Below, piece after piece: positions 28,236 through 37,255 of a DNA stretch of 64,000 bases. Source of the stretch: ZC4RG30 sp040508085. GTDB taxonomy: Bacteria > Pseudomonadota > Gammaproteobacteria > Steroidobacterales > Steroidobacteraceae. The translations under genes were made by a program, and so were the position numbers. The DNA is taken from assembly GCA_040508085.1 (NCBI GenBank), contig JBEVNO010000077.1, forward strand, positions 1-64,000, in the 5' to 3' direction. Positions within the stretch are counted from its first letter, which is position 1. Each line of letters begins with the position of its first letter. The notes beneath the pieces were generated by a model that was not told the DNA's origin, did not search any database, and worked only from the letters and a program-made list of their open reading frames with translations.

Positions 28236-28259
28236 TTCCCTATGCTGCCGGACAGGGAA
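28236..28259 (+). other. Inverted repeat upstream of the kinase-cNBD gene
   Basis: TTCCCT and AGGGAA are separated by 12 nt in the 80-bp gap between thiL and the kinase gene. It may be a weak hairpin or a binding site; there is no T tract. A TATGCT at 28241-28246 inside it is a possible -10 box. Confidence 0.3.
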
Positions 28260-28272
28260 TTACCGGGTACCC

Positions 28273-29568
28273 ATGTCAACCAGTACTGGAAAGAAGGCAC
28301 GCGCAGCCGCCGCCGTACCCGAGCGTATCGGCAAGTACGTCATTGTGCGCGAAGTAGGTCGTGGCAGTACCGGTACGGTGTATCTGTCGCATGATCCGTA
28401 TTACGGCCGCGACGTCGCCATCAAGGTCTACCAGAGCACTGTCGGCGAGGATGTCGAGAAGGCGCGGGTGGCGCGCAAGATGTTCCTGTCCGAAGCCCAC
28501 ATGGTGGGCATGCTGCAGCATCCGCAGCTGATGCCCATCTATGATGCCGGCGAGGAAGGCGATCACTGTTATGTGGTGACCGAATATGTGCACGGCGCGC
28601 GCACGCTGGCCGCGTTCTGCCGTCCCGACGACCAGCTGCGCCTGGATGTGGTGGTCGAAGTCATCTTCAAATGCGCGAAGGCGCTGCACTACGCCCACTC
28701 CCGCGGCGTCATCCATCGTGATATCAAGCCGTCGAACATCCTGTACACCCAGGATGGCGACGTGCGCATCATCGACTTCGGTATCGCGCTGGTGGATGGC
28801 GCGGATATCTCGAAGATCGAGGGCATCGCCGGCAGCCCCAGCTATATGTCGCCCGAGCAGGTGCAGGGCCAGGAGCTGACCAGCCGCTCGGACCTGTATT
28901 CGCTGGGCGCGGTGATGTACGAGCTGCTCACCGGCGCGCGCCCGTTCCGAGCGGGCAACCTTGCGAAGCTGATGCACCAGATCGTCTACGCCACCGCACC
29001 GCCGATCCACACGCTGCGCAAGGATGTAACCGAAGAGCTGGAGGATGTGGTCGCCACTGCGCTGCAGAAGGACCCGGACAAGCGCTTCCGCAGCGGCCTG
29101 GATTTCGCTGGCGCCTTGACGCGCGTGCACCAGAAACTGCGCGCGCGCACCGGGCAGATGGAGCAGTCCGAGCAGATCGCACTGCTGCGCAAGCTGAAGT
29201 TCTTCCACGAGTTCTCGCAGGCCGAGATCGGCGAGGTGCAGAAAGCCAGCACGCTGCAGAACTGCGCCAGCGGCGAGGAGATCGTGCGCGAGGGCGACAT
29301 GGATGACCGCTTCTACGTGGTGGCAGCCGGCAATTGCGCCGTGGAACGCAATGGCCGCGTGATCGGACAGATCGGCACTGGCGACTGCTTCGGCGAATCG
29401 AGCTACCTGCCGGGCGCGCGGCGCTCGGCCACGGTGCGCGCGCTGGGCAACGTCACCTTGCTGAAAGTGGCTGCCACATTGCTGGAGCAGGCGTCCCCAT
29501 CCTGCCAGCTGCGTTTCAACCGCGTGTTCCTGCGCGGGCTGATCGAGCGGCTGCAGAAGGCCGAGTAG
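28273..29568 (+). CDS. Serine/threonine protein kinase with C-terminal cyclic nucleotide-binding domain
   Basis: 431 residues, cytosolic, no membrane segment. The Hanks-type kinase (about 20-285) has a complete catalytic set: G-loop GRGSTGTVY (29-37), Lys51 in VAIKVY, Glu75, HRDIKPSN with D150, DFG with D168 and GSPSYMSPEQ. A cyclic nucleotide-binding domain follows (about 305-425), with DRFYVVAAGNCAVE and a phosphate-binding cassette FGESSYLPGARRSATV where E375 and R384 should bind the cyclic phosphate. So phosphorylation may be switched by cAMP or cGMP. The domain order is reversed compared with eukaryotic PKG. Monocistronic context between thiL and an importer. Confidence 0.88.
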   Translation: MSTSTGKKARAAAAVPERIGKYVIVREVGRGSTGTVYLSHDPYYGRDVAIKVYQSTVGEDVEKARVARKMFLSEAHMVGMLQHPQLMPIYDAGEEGDHCYVVTEYVHGARTLAAFCRPDDQLRLDVVVEVIFKCAKALHYAHSRGVIHRDIKPSNILYTQDGDVRIIDFGIALVDGADISKIEGIAGSPSYMSPEQVQGQELTSRSDLYSLGAVMYELLTGARPFRAGNLAKLMHQIVYATAPPIHTLRKDVTEELEDVVATALQKDPDKRFRSGLDFAGALTRVHQKLRARTGQMEQSEQIALLRKLKFFHEFSQAEIGEVQKASTLQNCASGEEIVREGDMDDRFYVVAAGNCAVERNGRVIGQIGTGDCFGESSYLPGARRSATVRALGNVTLLKVAATLLEQASPSCQLRFNRVFLRGLIERLQKAE

Positions 29569-29640
29569 GCGCGCGACCCGCCGATAGGCGAAGATTGCGG
29601 CACTGGCGGGCAGTCTTGTCCGTCGCTGAGCCGAGCCGCC

Positions 29641-30480
29641 ATGCCTTCGTACCGCCTGCTGAGCGCCTGCCTGTCCTGCTGGCTGGCCTCTGCCGTTGCA
29701 GCCGAACCGCCCAGCCGCATCGTTTCCCTCAACCTGTGTACGGACCAGCTGCTGATGGCACTGGTGGCACCGGAGCGCATCGCCTCGCTGACCTGGTTGT
29801 CGCGCAGCGAGGGTGAGCCGCGCTGGCGGCCGCTGGCGCGGCAATTGCCGGCGAACCGCGGCAGTGCCGAAGAGGTGCTGGCGGCGCGGCCCGACCTGGT
29901 ACTCGCCGGCCGCTACACCACCACCATGACACGCGCGCTGCTCAGGCGCGCCCATGTCGCCGTGCTGGAGGTGGACGCTGCGCAGGACTGGGAAGGGATC
30001 CGCCGGATCACCCGTGAGGTGGCTGCGGCGGTGGGTGCCAGTGCACGCGGTGAGCTGTTGCTGGCGGACATGGATGCCACGCTGCAGACCATCGCTGCCA
30101 TGCGACCGCAGTTGCCGGTGCGGGCCATCGGCTGGAGCGGCGCCGCCGAGGATGTGCCGGGCGCTGACACGCTTTTCAATACCATCCTGGTCACAGCGGG
30201 CGGCATCAACATCGCCGCGCGTGCGCAGGGCATGGGCGGCTTCGACCTGGAGCAGGTGGTGCGGGCGCGGCCTGCGGTATTACTGCGGGGAGCCGCGCAG
30301 GGCGAGAGCCCCGCGCTGCGCAATGCAGCGGCGGCCCATCCGGTGCTGGCGGCGTTGCCGGCGCTGGCCGTCATCGAATATCCAGAGGCCGTCTATGGTT
30401 GCGGCGTGCCGCGCGCTGCGGACCTCGCGCTGCAGCTGGCGCGTGCGCTCTCGGCGCTGCCGCAACAGGGGGCCCGTTGA
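29641..30480 (+). CDS. Periplasmic binding protein of a BtuF/FhuD-like importer
   Basis: 279 residues with a signal peptide (LSACLSCWLASAVAAEPP). The start of the mature protein, RIVSLNLCTDQLLMAL, and AARPDLVLAG and ELLLADMDATLQ are features of the helical-backbone family (PF01497) that binds vitamin B12, haem or siderophores. It is followed at once by a FecCD-type permease and an ATPase, so it feeds that importer. The ligand cannot be read from sequence; the relation is closest in pattern to cobalamin-type binders. No B12 riboswitch or TonB receptor is adjacent. Confidence 0.82.
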   Translation: MPSYRLLSACLSCWLASAVAAEPPSRIVSLNLCTDQLLMALVAPERIASLTWLSRSEGEPRWRPLARQLPANRGSAEEVLAARPDLVLAGRYTTTMTRALLRRAHVAVLEVDAAQDWEGIRRITREVAAAVGASARGELLLADMDATLQTIAAMRPQLPVRAIGWSGAAEDVPGADTLFNTILVTAGGINIAARAQGMGGFDLEQVVRARPAVLLRGAAQGESPALRNAAAAHPVLAALPALAVIEYPEAVYGCGVPRAADLALQLARALSALPQQGAR

Positions 30481-31454
30481 GATCCACGCCGCGGCTGTCG
30501 TGGTGGCTGGTGCCCTTGCTGGCGGCAGTGGCCTTGCTGTCGCTGCTGCCTGGTCGCGCCGGCTGGCTGCTGCCCTGGGGCCACCAGGGCAGCGATGCGG
30601 AACTGGTGCGCCTCATTTTCTGGGAGCTGCGAATACCGCGGCTGCTGCTGGCGCTGCTGGTGGGTGCGGCGCTGGGCCTTGCCGGCGCCGTGTTGCAGGG
30701 GCTGACGCGCAACCCGCTGGCCGAGCCCGGCCTGCTCGGGGTCTCCTCCGGTGCCGCGCTCGGTGCCGTCATTGCCATCTACTCGGGCCTGGGCGCGGCC
30801 TGGTCGCTGACCATCCCGATCTTCGGCCTGACCGGCGCGCTGCTCGGCACGGCGCTGACATTGGCGCTGGGCGCCGGCGGCGGCGTGCTGTCGTTGATCC
30901 TGGCCGGCGCCGCTGTCTCCGGCTTGCTGCTGGCGGGCACGGCACTGGTGCTGAACCTCGCGCCCAACCCCTATGCGGCCTACGAGATCTCGCACTGGAT
31001 GATGGGGTCGCTGGCCGACCGCGGCTGGGAGCAGCTGCAGCTGGCAGCGCCGTTCGTGCTGCTCGGCATCGCGGTGCTGTTCACCACCGGGCGTGCCCTG
31101 GATGCGCTGTCGCTGGGTGAGCAGCAGGCCGCGAGCCTGGGAGTCGAGCTGCCCCAATTGCGGCGGCGCGTGCTGGTGGGCACCGCGCTGGCCGTCGGTG
31201 CGGCCACTTCGGTGACCGGCACCATCGGTTTCATCGGGCTGCTCGCGCCGCATCTGGTGCGCGCGGCGGTCGGGCATCAGCCGCGACGTACCTTGCTGCC
31301 AGCGGCGCTGGTGGGGGCGCTGCTGCTGCTGGTGGCCGATGTGGCCACGCGGCTGCTGCCGCTGGCCCAGGAACTGAAGCTCGGCGTGCTCACTGGCCTC
31401 ATCGGGTCGCCGTTCTTCATGGTGCTGGTGTGGCGCATGCGGCGCTCACCATGA
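30477..31454 (+). CDS. FecCD/BtuC-family ABC transporter permease
   Basis: 325-residue inner-membrane permease with about 10 helices; E. coli BtuC has 326. Signature regions are LIFWELRIPRLLLALLVGA, LQGLTRNPLAEPGLLGVSSGA and TIGFIGLLAPHLVR, the last being the ATPase-coupling loop. It starts at TTG, overlapping the stop of the binding-protein gene (TTGA); an upstream in-frame start is inside that gene. The substrate is B12, haem or a siderophore. Confidence 0.88.
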   Translation: MRSTPRLSWWLVPLLAAVALLSLLPGRAGWLLPWGHQGSDAELVRLIFWELRIPRLLLALLVGAALGLAGAVLQGLTRNPLAEPGLLGVSSGAALGAVIAIYSGLGAAWSLTIPIFGLTGALLGTALTLALGAGGGVLSLILAGAAVSGLLLAGTALVLNLAPNPYAAYEISHWMMGSLADRGWEQLQLAAPFVLLGIAVLFTTGRALDALSLGEQQAASLGVELPQLRRRVLVGTALAVGAATSVTGTIGFIGLLAPHLVRAAVGHQPRRTLLPAALVGALLLLVADVATRLLPLAQELKLGVLTGLIGSPFFMVLVWRMRRSP

Positions 31455-32206
31455 CGCAGCTGACTGCCAGCGACCTGGCGCTGCGGCACGGCACGCGTGA
31501 CATCCTGCGCGGTGTGGGCGTTACGGCCAGCGGTGGCGAATTCATCGTGCTGATCGGGCCCAACGGCAGCGGCAAATCGACGCTGCTGTCGTTGCTGGCG
31601 GGTCTGGGGCGTCCGGATGCGGGGGAAGTGCAGCTGGATGGCGTGCCGCTGGAGCGGATCCCGCCCCGGCAACTGGCGTTGCAACGCGCGTGGCTGCCGC
31701 AGGCCGCACGCTGCGAGTGGCCGCTGGCAGTGGAGCACATGGTGGCGCTGGGGCTGTCGCCGCTGGGCCGGGAGGATCCGGCGCGCGTCCAGGCGGTGCT
31801 GGCCGACTGCGACCTGCTGGCGCTGCGGCAGCAATCCGTGGCAACGCTGTCAGGCGGCGAACTGGCGCGGGCGATGCTGGCACGCGCACTGGTGGCGGAT
31901 CCCGCAGTGCTGATCGTGGATGAGCCCCTGGCGGGTCTTGATCCGCGTCATGCCTGGGAGGCGGCACGGCGCCTGCGGCAACTGGCGGTGGAGCAGGGCA
32001 AGCTGGTGATCGCGACCATCCACGACCTGAACATCGCCATGCGGCGTGCCACGCGGGTGTGGGCGCTGCATGACGGCCGCCTGCTCGCCGACGGGCCGCC
32101 GGAGGCGTCCATGACCGGGGAAATGCTGCAACAACTGTTCGGCGTACCGGTTGCAGTGACACGGCGCGAGCGCCATCTCTACGTGGACTTCGCGCCGGAG
32201 TTCTAG
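31451..32206 (+). CDS. ABC transporter ATPase (BtuD/FhuC-like)
   Basis: 251-residue ATP-binding subunit of the importer above. Walker A GPNGSGKST, Q-loop at AWLPQ, signature LSGGELARAML, Walker B AVLIVDEPLAGLD and the H-loop ATIHDLN are intact. It starts with an ATG overlapping the permease stop (ATGA). Its own stop shares CTAG with the convergent dxs. Together with the binding protein and permease it forms a complete three-gene import system. Confidence 0.9.
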   Translation: MTQLTASDLALRHGTRDILRGVGVTASGGEFIVLIGPNGSGKSTLLSLLAGLGRPDAGEVQLDGVPLERIPPRQLALQRAWLPQAARCEWPLAVEHMVALGLSPLGREDPARVQAVLADCDLLALRQQSVATLSGGELARAMLARALVADPAVLIVDEPLAGLDPRHAWEAARRLRQLAVEQGKLVIATIHDLNIAMRRATRVWALHDGRLLADGPPEASMTGEMLQQLFGVPVAVTRRERHLYVDFAPEF

Positions 32207-34104
32207 CTCGCGTGACCGCCGGCCACGGCGGGCATCGCCGGCTGGGTCCGCCACCATTCCCCGACGCGCCGCCGGATGGATGCCGCATCCAGCCCCGCCA
32301 TGGCCAGGCAGTCCTCGCGCGACCCGTGCTCGATGAAGCAATCAGGAATGCCCACATGCAGCAGCGGCAGCGTCACGCCGGCATCGGCAAGTAGTTCGCC
32401 CACTGCCGAGCCCGCCCCGCCGGCCACGACATTCTCTTCGACGGTCACCAGCGCCCGCGATTTCAACGAGACGCGCAGCACCGCCTCGCGATCCAGGGGT
32501 TTCACGAAGCGCATGTCGAGCACGGTGGCGTCGTGATCCTCTGCGGCTGCGAGGGCCGCCGGCAGCAGCGTGCCGAAACACAGGATGGCGAGACCACTGC
32601 GTCCCTCGCGCCGCACCACGGCCTTGCCTACTGGCAGCGCCGCCATCGTCTTGTTCACCCTGGCGCCGATGCCCGCGCCGCGCGGATAGCGCACGGCGGC
32701 CGGTTGATCCAGTGTGGTCGCGGTGTAGAGCATCTGCCGGCACTCGTTCTCATCCGAGGGCGCCATCACCACCAGGTTGGGAATGCAGCGCAGGAAGCTG
32801 ATATCGAAGCTGCCCTGGTGCGTTGCCCCGTCGCCCCCCACGAGCCCCGCGCGATCCAGCGCGAACACCACCGGCAGGCTCTGCAACGCGACATCGTGTA
32901 TCAGCTGGTCATAGCCGCGTTGCAGGAAGGTGGAGTAGATGGCCACCACCGGTTTCATGCCTTCGGTGGCCAGGCCTGCCGCAAAGGTGACCGCATGCTG
33001 TTCCGCGATGGCCACGTCGAAATAGCGTTGCGGAAAGCGCCGCGAGAATTCCACCAGGCCCGAGCCTTCGCGCATGGCGGGGGTGATGCCCAGAATGCGC
33101 TCGTCCGCCTCGGCCATGTCGCATAGCCAGTCGCCAAAGATTCGCGAGAACGAGGGCGGCCCGGCCTTTTCCTTGAAAATGGTGCCGGTGGCGGGGTCGA
33201 ACGGTCCCGGGCCATGCCAGGCGATCGGGTCGGCCTCGGCTGGCGCGTAGCCCTTGCCCTTGCGCGTGATCACATGCAGGAACTGTGGGCCCTTGAGCGC
33301 GCGGATGTTGGTCAGTGCAGCGACCATGGCCTTCAGGTCGTGGCCATCGATGGGCCCGATGTAGTTGAAACCCATCTCTTCGAACATGGTGCCGGGCAGG
33401 ACCATGCCTTTCACATGTTCTTCCGAGCGGCGCGCCAGCTCGCGCATCGTCGGCAGCTGCGACAGCACCTTCTTGCCGCCCTTGCGCAAGCTGGAATACA
33501 TGCGGCCGGCCAGCATGCGGCCGAAGTACTGCGACAGCGCGCCCACGCCCTCGGAGATCGACATCTCGTTGTCGTTCAGGACCACCAGCATGTCCGTGCC
33601 GCCGCTGCCGGCATGGTTCAGTGCCTCGAAGGCCATGCCGCCGCTCATGGCACCATCGCCGATGATGGCCACCGCGCGGCGGTCCTCGCCGCGCTGCGCC
33701 GCTGCCACGGCCATGCCGAAGGCGGCGCTGATCGAGGTGCTGGAATGTCCGGTGCCGAAGGTGTCGTATTCGCTTTCTGCACGATTCGGGAAGGGCGCCA
33801 GACCGCCGCGCTGCTTGATGCTCTCGAGCCGGTCGCCGCGGCCGGTGAGCACCTTGTGCGGATAGGCCTGGTGGCCGACATCCCAGACGAGCCGATCGCG
33901 CGGGGTGTCGTAGACGTAGTGCAGCGCGATGGTCAGTTCAACAGTGCCAAGGCCGGCGGCGAAGTGCCCGCCGCGCGTCGCTACGGTGCGGATCAGGAAC
34001 TGGCGCAGTTCCTCTGCCAGTGCAGGCAGCTCGCTCTGGGGCAGGGCGCGCAGATCCGCCGGCGAGCGGACGCGGTCGAGCAAAGGCGATGCCGGGTTCG
34101 TCAT
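32203..34104 (-). CDS. dxs: 1-deoxy-D-xylulose-5-phosphate synthase
   Basis: 633-residue thiamine diphosphate enzyme, first step of the MEP isoprenoid pathway. The TPP site is IIGDGAMSGGMAFEALNHAG with NDN further on; the second-half AIAEQHAVTFAAG holds the catalytic Glu/His region. It sits downstream of ispA with its own possible promoter (TAAACT, 6 nt before the ATG). With ispA and xseB this is the usual gammaproteobacterial cluster. Confidence 0.97.
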   Translation of the reverse strand: MTNPASPLLDRVRSPADLRALPQSELPALAEELRQFLIRTVATRGGHFAAGLGTVELTIALHYVYDTPRDRLVWDVGHQAYPHKVLTGRGDRLESIKQRGGLAPFPNRAESEYDTFGTGHSSTSISAAFGMAVAAAQRGEDRRAVAIIGDGAMSGGMAFEALNHAGSGGTDMLVVLNDNEMSISEGVGALSQYFGRMLAGRMYSSLRKGGKKVLSQLPTMRELARRSEEHVKGMVLPGTMFEEMGFNYIGPIDGHDLKAMVAALTNIRALKGPQFLHVITRKGKGYAPAEADPIAWHGPGPFDPATGTIFKEKAGPPSFSRIFGDWLCDMAEADERILGITPAMREGSGLVEFSRRFPQRYFDVAIAEQHAVTFAAGLATEGMKPVVAIYSTFLQRGYDQLIHDVALQSLPVVFALDRAGLVGGDGATHQGSFDISFLRCIPNLVVMAPSDENECRQMLYTATTLDQPAAVRYPRGAGIGARVNKTMAALPVGKAVVRREGRSGLAILCFGTLLPAALAAAEDHDATVLDMRFVKPLDREAVLRVSLKSRALVTVEENVVAGGAGSAVGELLADAGVTLPLLHVGIPDCFIEHGSREDCLAMAGLDAASIRRRVGEWWRTQPAMPAVAGGHAS

Positions 34105-34110
34105 GCGACG

Positions 34111-34116
34111 AGTTTA
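34111..34116 (-). promoter_or_regulatory. Candidate leaderless -10 box of dxs
   Basis: Minus strand reads TAAACT, CGTCGC, ATG. The 6-nt spacing matches eight other starts in the window. The match to the -10 consensus is moderate. Confidence 0.4.
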
Positions 34117-34168
34117 CACCGCTGCGGCAAGGCCGTTGAGGGCCGCTCGCGGGCCCTGCGGGGGTGCT

Positions 34169-35071
34169 TCAGTGGCTGCGGTCGACCACGAAGCCAGCCA
34201 GCGCCGCGAGGTCCGCGGCATGCTCTTGCAGTGGCTGCAGTGCGGTAATCGCCGCATCACGATGCCTGCGTGCCAGCAGCGTGGCAGCTTCCAGTCCGTG
34301 GATGCTCGGATACGTCGGCTTGCCACGGGCAGCATCGGCGCCGGCGGTCTTGCCGATCTGCGCTGTGGCACCGGCGACATCCAGAACATCGTCCTGGATC
34401 TGGAACGCGAGGCCCAGTTCAGCGCCGTAGCAGCGCAGCGCTTCATAGCGGGCGCCCGCCGCGATGCCAGCACCGATCGCGCCGAGCAGCACACTGGCCT
34501 GGATCAGCGCACCGGTCTTGCGCCGGTGCATGCCCTCCAGCGCGGCGGGCTCGAGCCGGTGGCCGGCGGCCTCCAGGTCAATGGCCTGGCCGCCGGCCAT
34601 GCCGGCCGTGCCGATGCGCTGCGCCAGCACCTGGATCTGCTGCAGTCGGGCAGCGGGCGGCAGGGCGCTGTCGGCGTCGCCGGCGAGGACGCCGAACGCC
34701 AGGGCCTGCAGCGCGTCGCCGGCCAGCACGGCCGTGCCTTCATCGAAAGCCTTGTGGCAGGTAGGCAGGCCGCGGCGCAGGTCGTCATCGTCCATGGCGG
34801 GCAGGTCATCGTGCACCAGGCTGTAGGCGTGGATCAGTTCCACGGCCACCGCCGCATCATCCACGGCGTCCAGTGGCGCGCCCAGCGCGGCAGCGGTGGC
34901 GTAGACCAGGGTGGGCCGCAGGCGCTTGCCGCCGCCCAGCGTGCTGTAGCGCATGGCCTCGCCCAGGCGCGGCGTGCCAGGGTCAGCAAGATCGAGACGC
35001 CGCGCCAGCTGCAGCTCCGCGCGCGCGCGCCAGCCGGCAACGCGCGCGGCGAGCGTCGCGCCCTCACTCAT
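34169..35071 (-). CDS. ispA: Farnesyl diphosphate synthase (geranyltranstransferase)
   Basis: 300-residue polyprenyl synthase that makes farnesyl diphosphate. The first aspartate-rich motif is DDLPAMDDDDLRRG and the second DDVLD in FQIQDDVLDVAG; GGGKRLRPTLVYA is the substrate-binding lysine/arginine site. The ATG at 35071 gives a normal N-terminus and overlaps the xseB stop by 8 bp. It supplies precursors for quinones and undecaprenyl phosphate. Confidence 0.96.
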   Translation of the reverse strand: MSEGATLAARVAGWRARAELQLARRLDLADPGTPRLGEAMRYSTLGGGKRLRPTLVYATAAALGAPLDAVDDAAVAVELIHAYSLVHDDLPAMDDDDLRRGLPTCHKAFDEGTAVLAGDALQALAFGVLAGDADSALPPAARLQQIQVLAQRIGTAGMAGGQAIDLEAAGHRLEPAALEGMHRRKTGALIQASVLLGAIGAGIAAGARYEALRCYGAELGLAFQIQDDVLDVAGATAQIGKTAGADAARGKPTYPSIHGLEAATLLARRHRDAAITALQPLQEHAADLAALAGFVVDRSH

Positions 35072-35315
35072 CGGCGGCTGCCGCCGGATCGAAGGGCTGG
35101 GTGCTGCCATCCTTGAGCAGCAGTTCCACGCGCTGCTGTGCTTCGGCCAGGGAAGCATGGCAGCCACGCGTCAATGCCACGCCCTGTTCGAACCGGGCCA
35201 GCGATTCGGCCAGTGGCAGGTCGCCGCGCTCGAGCTTCGCGATAAGCGCTTCGAGTTCCTGCAGCGAGGTTTCGAAATCGGGAGCGGCAGCTTCGCTGCG
35301 CGGCTTGCGGGTCAT
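35064..35315 (-). CDS. xseB: Exodeoxyribonuclease VII small subunit
   Basis: 83 residues. SFETSLQELEALIAKLERGDLPLAESLARFEQGV-type heptads (here DFETSLQELEALIAKLERG and then DLPLAESLARFEQGVAL) are the family mark. It binds the large XseA subunit, which is not in the window. First gene of xseB-ispA, divergent from parE over 33 bp. Confidence 0.95.
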   Translation of the reverse strand: MTRKPRSEAAAPDFETSLQELEALIAKLERGDLPLAESLARFEQGVALTRGCHASLAEAQQRVELLLKDGSTQPFDPAAAADE

Positions 35316-35322
35316 GTGTGAA

Positions 35323-35328
35323 AGTCTA
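35323..35328 (-). promoter_or_regulatory. Candidate -10 box of xseB-ispA
   Basis: Minus strand reads TAGACT followed by 7 nt and the xseB ATG. Close to, but one base longer than, the 6-nt spacing of the leaderless set. Confidence 0.35.
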
Positions 35329-35331
35329 ATG

Positions 35332-35337
35332 TAGAAT
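35332..35337 (+). promoter_or_regulatory. Candidate -10 box of parE
   Basis: TAGAAT ends 11 nt before the parE ATG, which would leave a leader of about 5 nt with no Shine-Dalgarno. It lies next to the oppositely oriented xseB box. Confidence 0.4.
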
Positions 35338-35348
35338 CGCCGTCCGCA

Positions 35349-37232
35349 ATGAGTTCTTCCTACAGTGCTTCAGACATCGAGGTCCTCTCCGGACTCGATC
35401 CCGTGCGTCGCCGCCCGGGTATGTATACCGAAACCTCGCGCCCGAACCATCTGGCGCACGAGGTCGTCGACAACAGCGTCGATGAGGCCATGGCCGGGCA
35501 CTGCGACCTCATCGAGGTCACGCTGTTCAAGGATGGCTCCCTGCAGGTGGCCGATAACGGCCGCGGCATGCCGGTGGACATCCATCCGAAGGAGAAAGTC
35601 AGCGGCGTCGAGCTGATCCTCACGCGCCTGCACGCCGGCGGCAAGTTCAACGACACCAACTACAAGTTCGCCGGCGGCCTGCACGGCGTGGGCGTGTCGG
35701 TGGTCAACGCGCTGTCGAAGCAGCTCGAGTGCCGGGTGCGGCGTGGCGGCAAGGAATACAACATCGGGTTCCGGGATGGCAAGGTCACCTCGAAGCTCGC
35801 GGAGATCGGCGCTGTCGGCCAGAAGAACACCGGCACCACGGTGCGGTTCTGGCCCGACCCGAAGTTCTTCGATTCGGAGCGTTTCGCGGTGGCCGACCTG
35901 CGCCACATGCTGAAGGCTAAGGCGGTGCTGTGCCCCGGCCTGCGCATGCGTTTCGAGAACGAGGCCACGGGCGAAAAGGACGAATGGTTCTACACCGGCG
36001 CGCTGACTGAATATCTGCTGGAGCTGATCGGCAGCACCGAGCGTCTGCCCAAGGAGCCCCTGGCGGGCAAGCATGGCTCGGACCGCGACGCGGTGGAGTG
36101 GGCGCTGGCCTGGGCGCCGAACCTGCCGGCCTTCGTCGCCGAGAGCTACGTGAACCTCATTCCCACCGCCGGTGGCGGCACGCATGTGAATGGCCTGCGC
36201 GCAGGCGTAGCCGCTGCGGTGCGTGAGTTCGCCGAGTTCCGCAACCTGCTGCCGCGGGGCGTGAAGCTGTCGCCGGAGGATGTCTGGAACGGGGTGTCCT
36301 TCGTGCTGTCGATCCGCATGAAGGATCCGCAGTTCGCCGGCCAGACCAAGGAGCGGCTGTCCTCGCGCGAGGCCGCGGCGCTGGTGGAGGGCTATGCGCG
36401 CGACAGCACCGCGCTGTGGCTGAACCAGCATCCGGACGCGGGCGAGCGCATCGCGCAATACGCCATCGAAAATGCCCAGGAGCGCATCAAGGCCGCGCAG
36501 CGGGTGACTCGCAAGCGCGCTGTCTCAGGTCCGGCATTGCCAGGCAAGCTCGCCGACTGCAGTTCGCAGGATCCAGCCCGCTCGGAGCTGTTCCTGGTCG
36601 AGGGTGATTCAGCCGGCGGCTCGGCCCGCCAGGCACGTGACCGCCACATCCAGGCCGTGATGCCGCTGCGCGGCAAGATCCTCAATACGTGGGAACTGGA
36701 GCATGGCCAGGTGGCCTCGTCCGAGGAGGTGCACAACATCAGCATCGCCATCGGAGTCGAACCGGGTTCGGCGGACATCTCCGATCTGCGCTATCACAAG
36801 GTGTGCATCCTGGCCGACGCCGATTCGGACGGGCAGCACATCGCGACGCTGCTGTGCGCGCTGTTCCTGCGTCATTTCCGCCCGCTGGTACTGGGCGGCC
36901 ATGTGTTCGTCGCCATGCCGCCGCTGTACCGCATCGATGCCGGCAAGCAGGTGGGTTACGCGCTGGATGACGCGGAACGGGATGCCTACATCGCGAACCT
37001 GGGTGGCCGCGCCAAGCCGGTGGTCACCCGCTTCAAGGGGCTGGGCGAGATGTCGCCGCTGCAGCTGCGCGAGACCACCATGGATCCGGCCACGCGGCGC
37101 CTGGTGCAGCTCACGATCAGTGCGGAGGACGGCGCCGACAAGATGATGGACATGCTGCTGGCGAAGAAGCGGGCACCGGACCGCCGCGACTGGCTGGAAC
37201 AGAAGGGCAACCTCGCCGACGTGGTCGGTTGA
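35349..37232 (+). CDS. parE: DNA topoisomerase IV subunit B
   Basis: 627 residues, close to E. coli ParE (630) and shorter than gyrase B (about 800). GHKL ATPase motifs: EVVDNSVDEAMAG, ADNGRGMPVDIHP, GGLHGVGVSVVNAL. TOPRIM region: LVEGDSAGGSARQARDR and DADSDGQHI. It decatenates daughter chromosomes with ParC, encoded 23 bp downstream. Confidence 0.97.
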   Translation: MSSSYSASDIEVLSGLDPVRRRPGMYTETSRPNHLAHEVVDNSVDEAMAGHCDLIEVTLFKDGSLQVADNGRGMPVDIHPKEKVSGVELILTRLHAGGKFNDTNYKFAGGLHGVGVSVVNALSKQLECRVRRGGKEYNIGFRDGKVTSKLAEIGAVGQKNTGTTVRFWPDPKFFDSERFAVADLRHMLKAKAVLCPGLRMRFENEATGEKDEWFYTGALTEYLLELIGSTERLPKEPLAGKHGSDRDAVEWALAWAPNLPAFVAESYVNLIPTAGGGTHVNGLRAGVAAAVREFAEFRNLLPRGVKLSPEDVWNGVSFVLSIRMKDPQFAGQTKERLSSREAAALVEGYARDSTALWLNQHPDAGERIAQYAIENAQERIKAAQRVTRKRAVSGPALPGKLADCSSQDPARSELFLVEGDSAGGSARQARDRHIQAVMPLRGKILNTWELEHGQVASSEEVHNISIAIGVEPGSADISDLRYHKVCILADADSDGQHIATLLCALFLRHFRPLVLGGHVFVAMPPLYRIDAGKQVGYALDDAERDAYIANLGGRAKPVVTRFKGLGEMSPLQLRETTMDPATRRLVQLTISAEDGADKMMDMLLAKKRAPDRRDWLEQKGNLADVVG

Positions 37233-37255
37233 AGCGCGCGGACGATCAAGGTGCG

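Noticed and set aside
29569..29640. Cobalamin riboswitch before the BtuFCD-like importer
   Set aside because: 72 bp only and no B12-box sequence.
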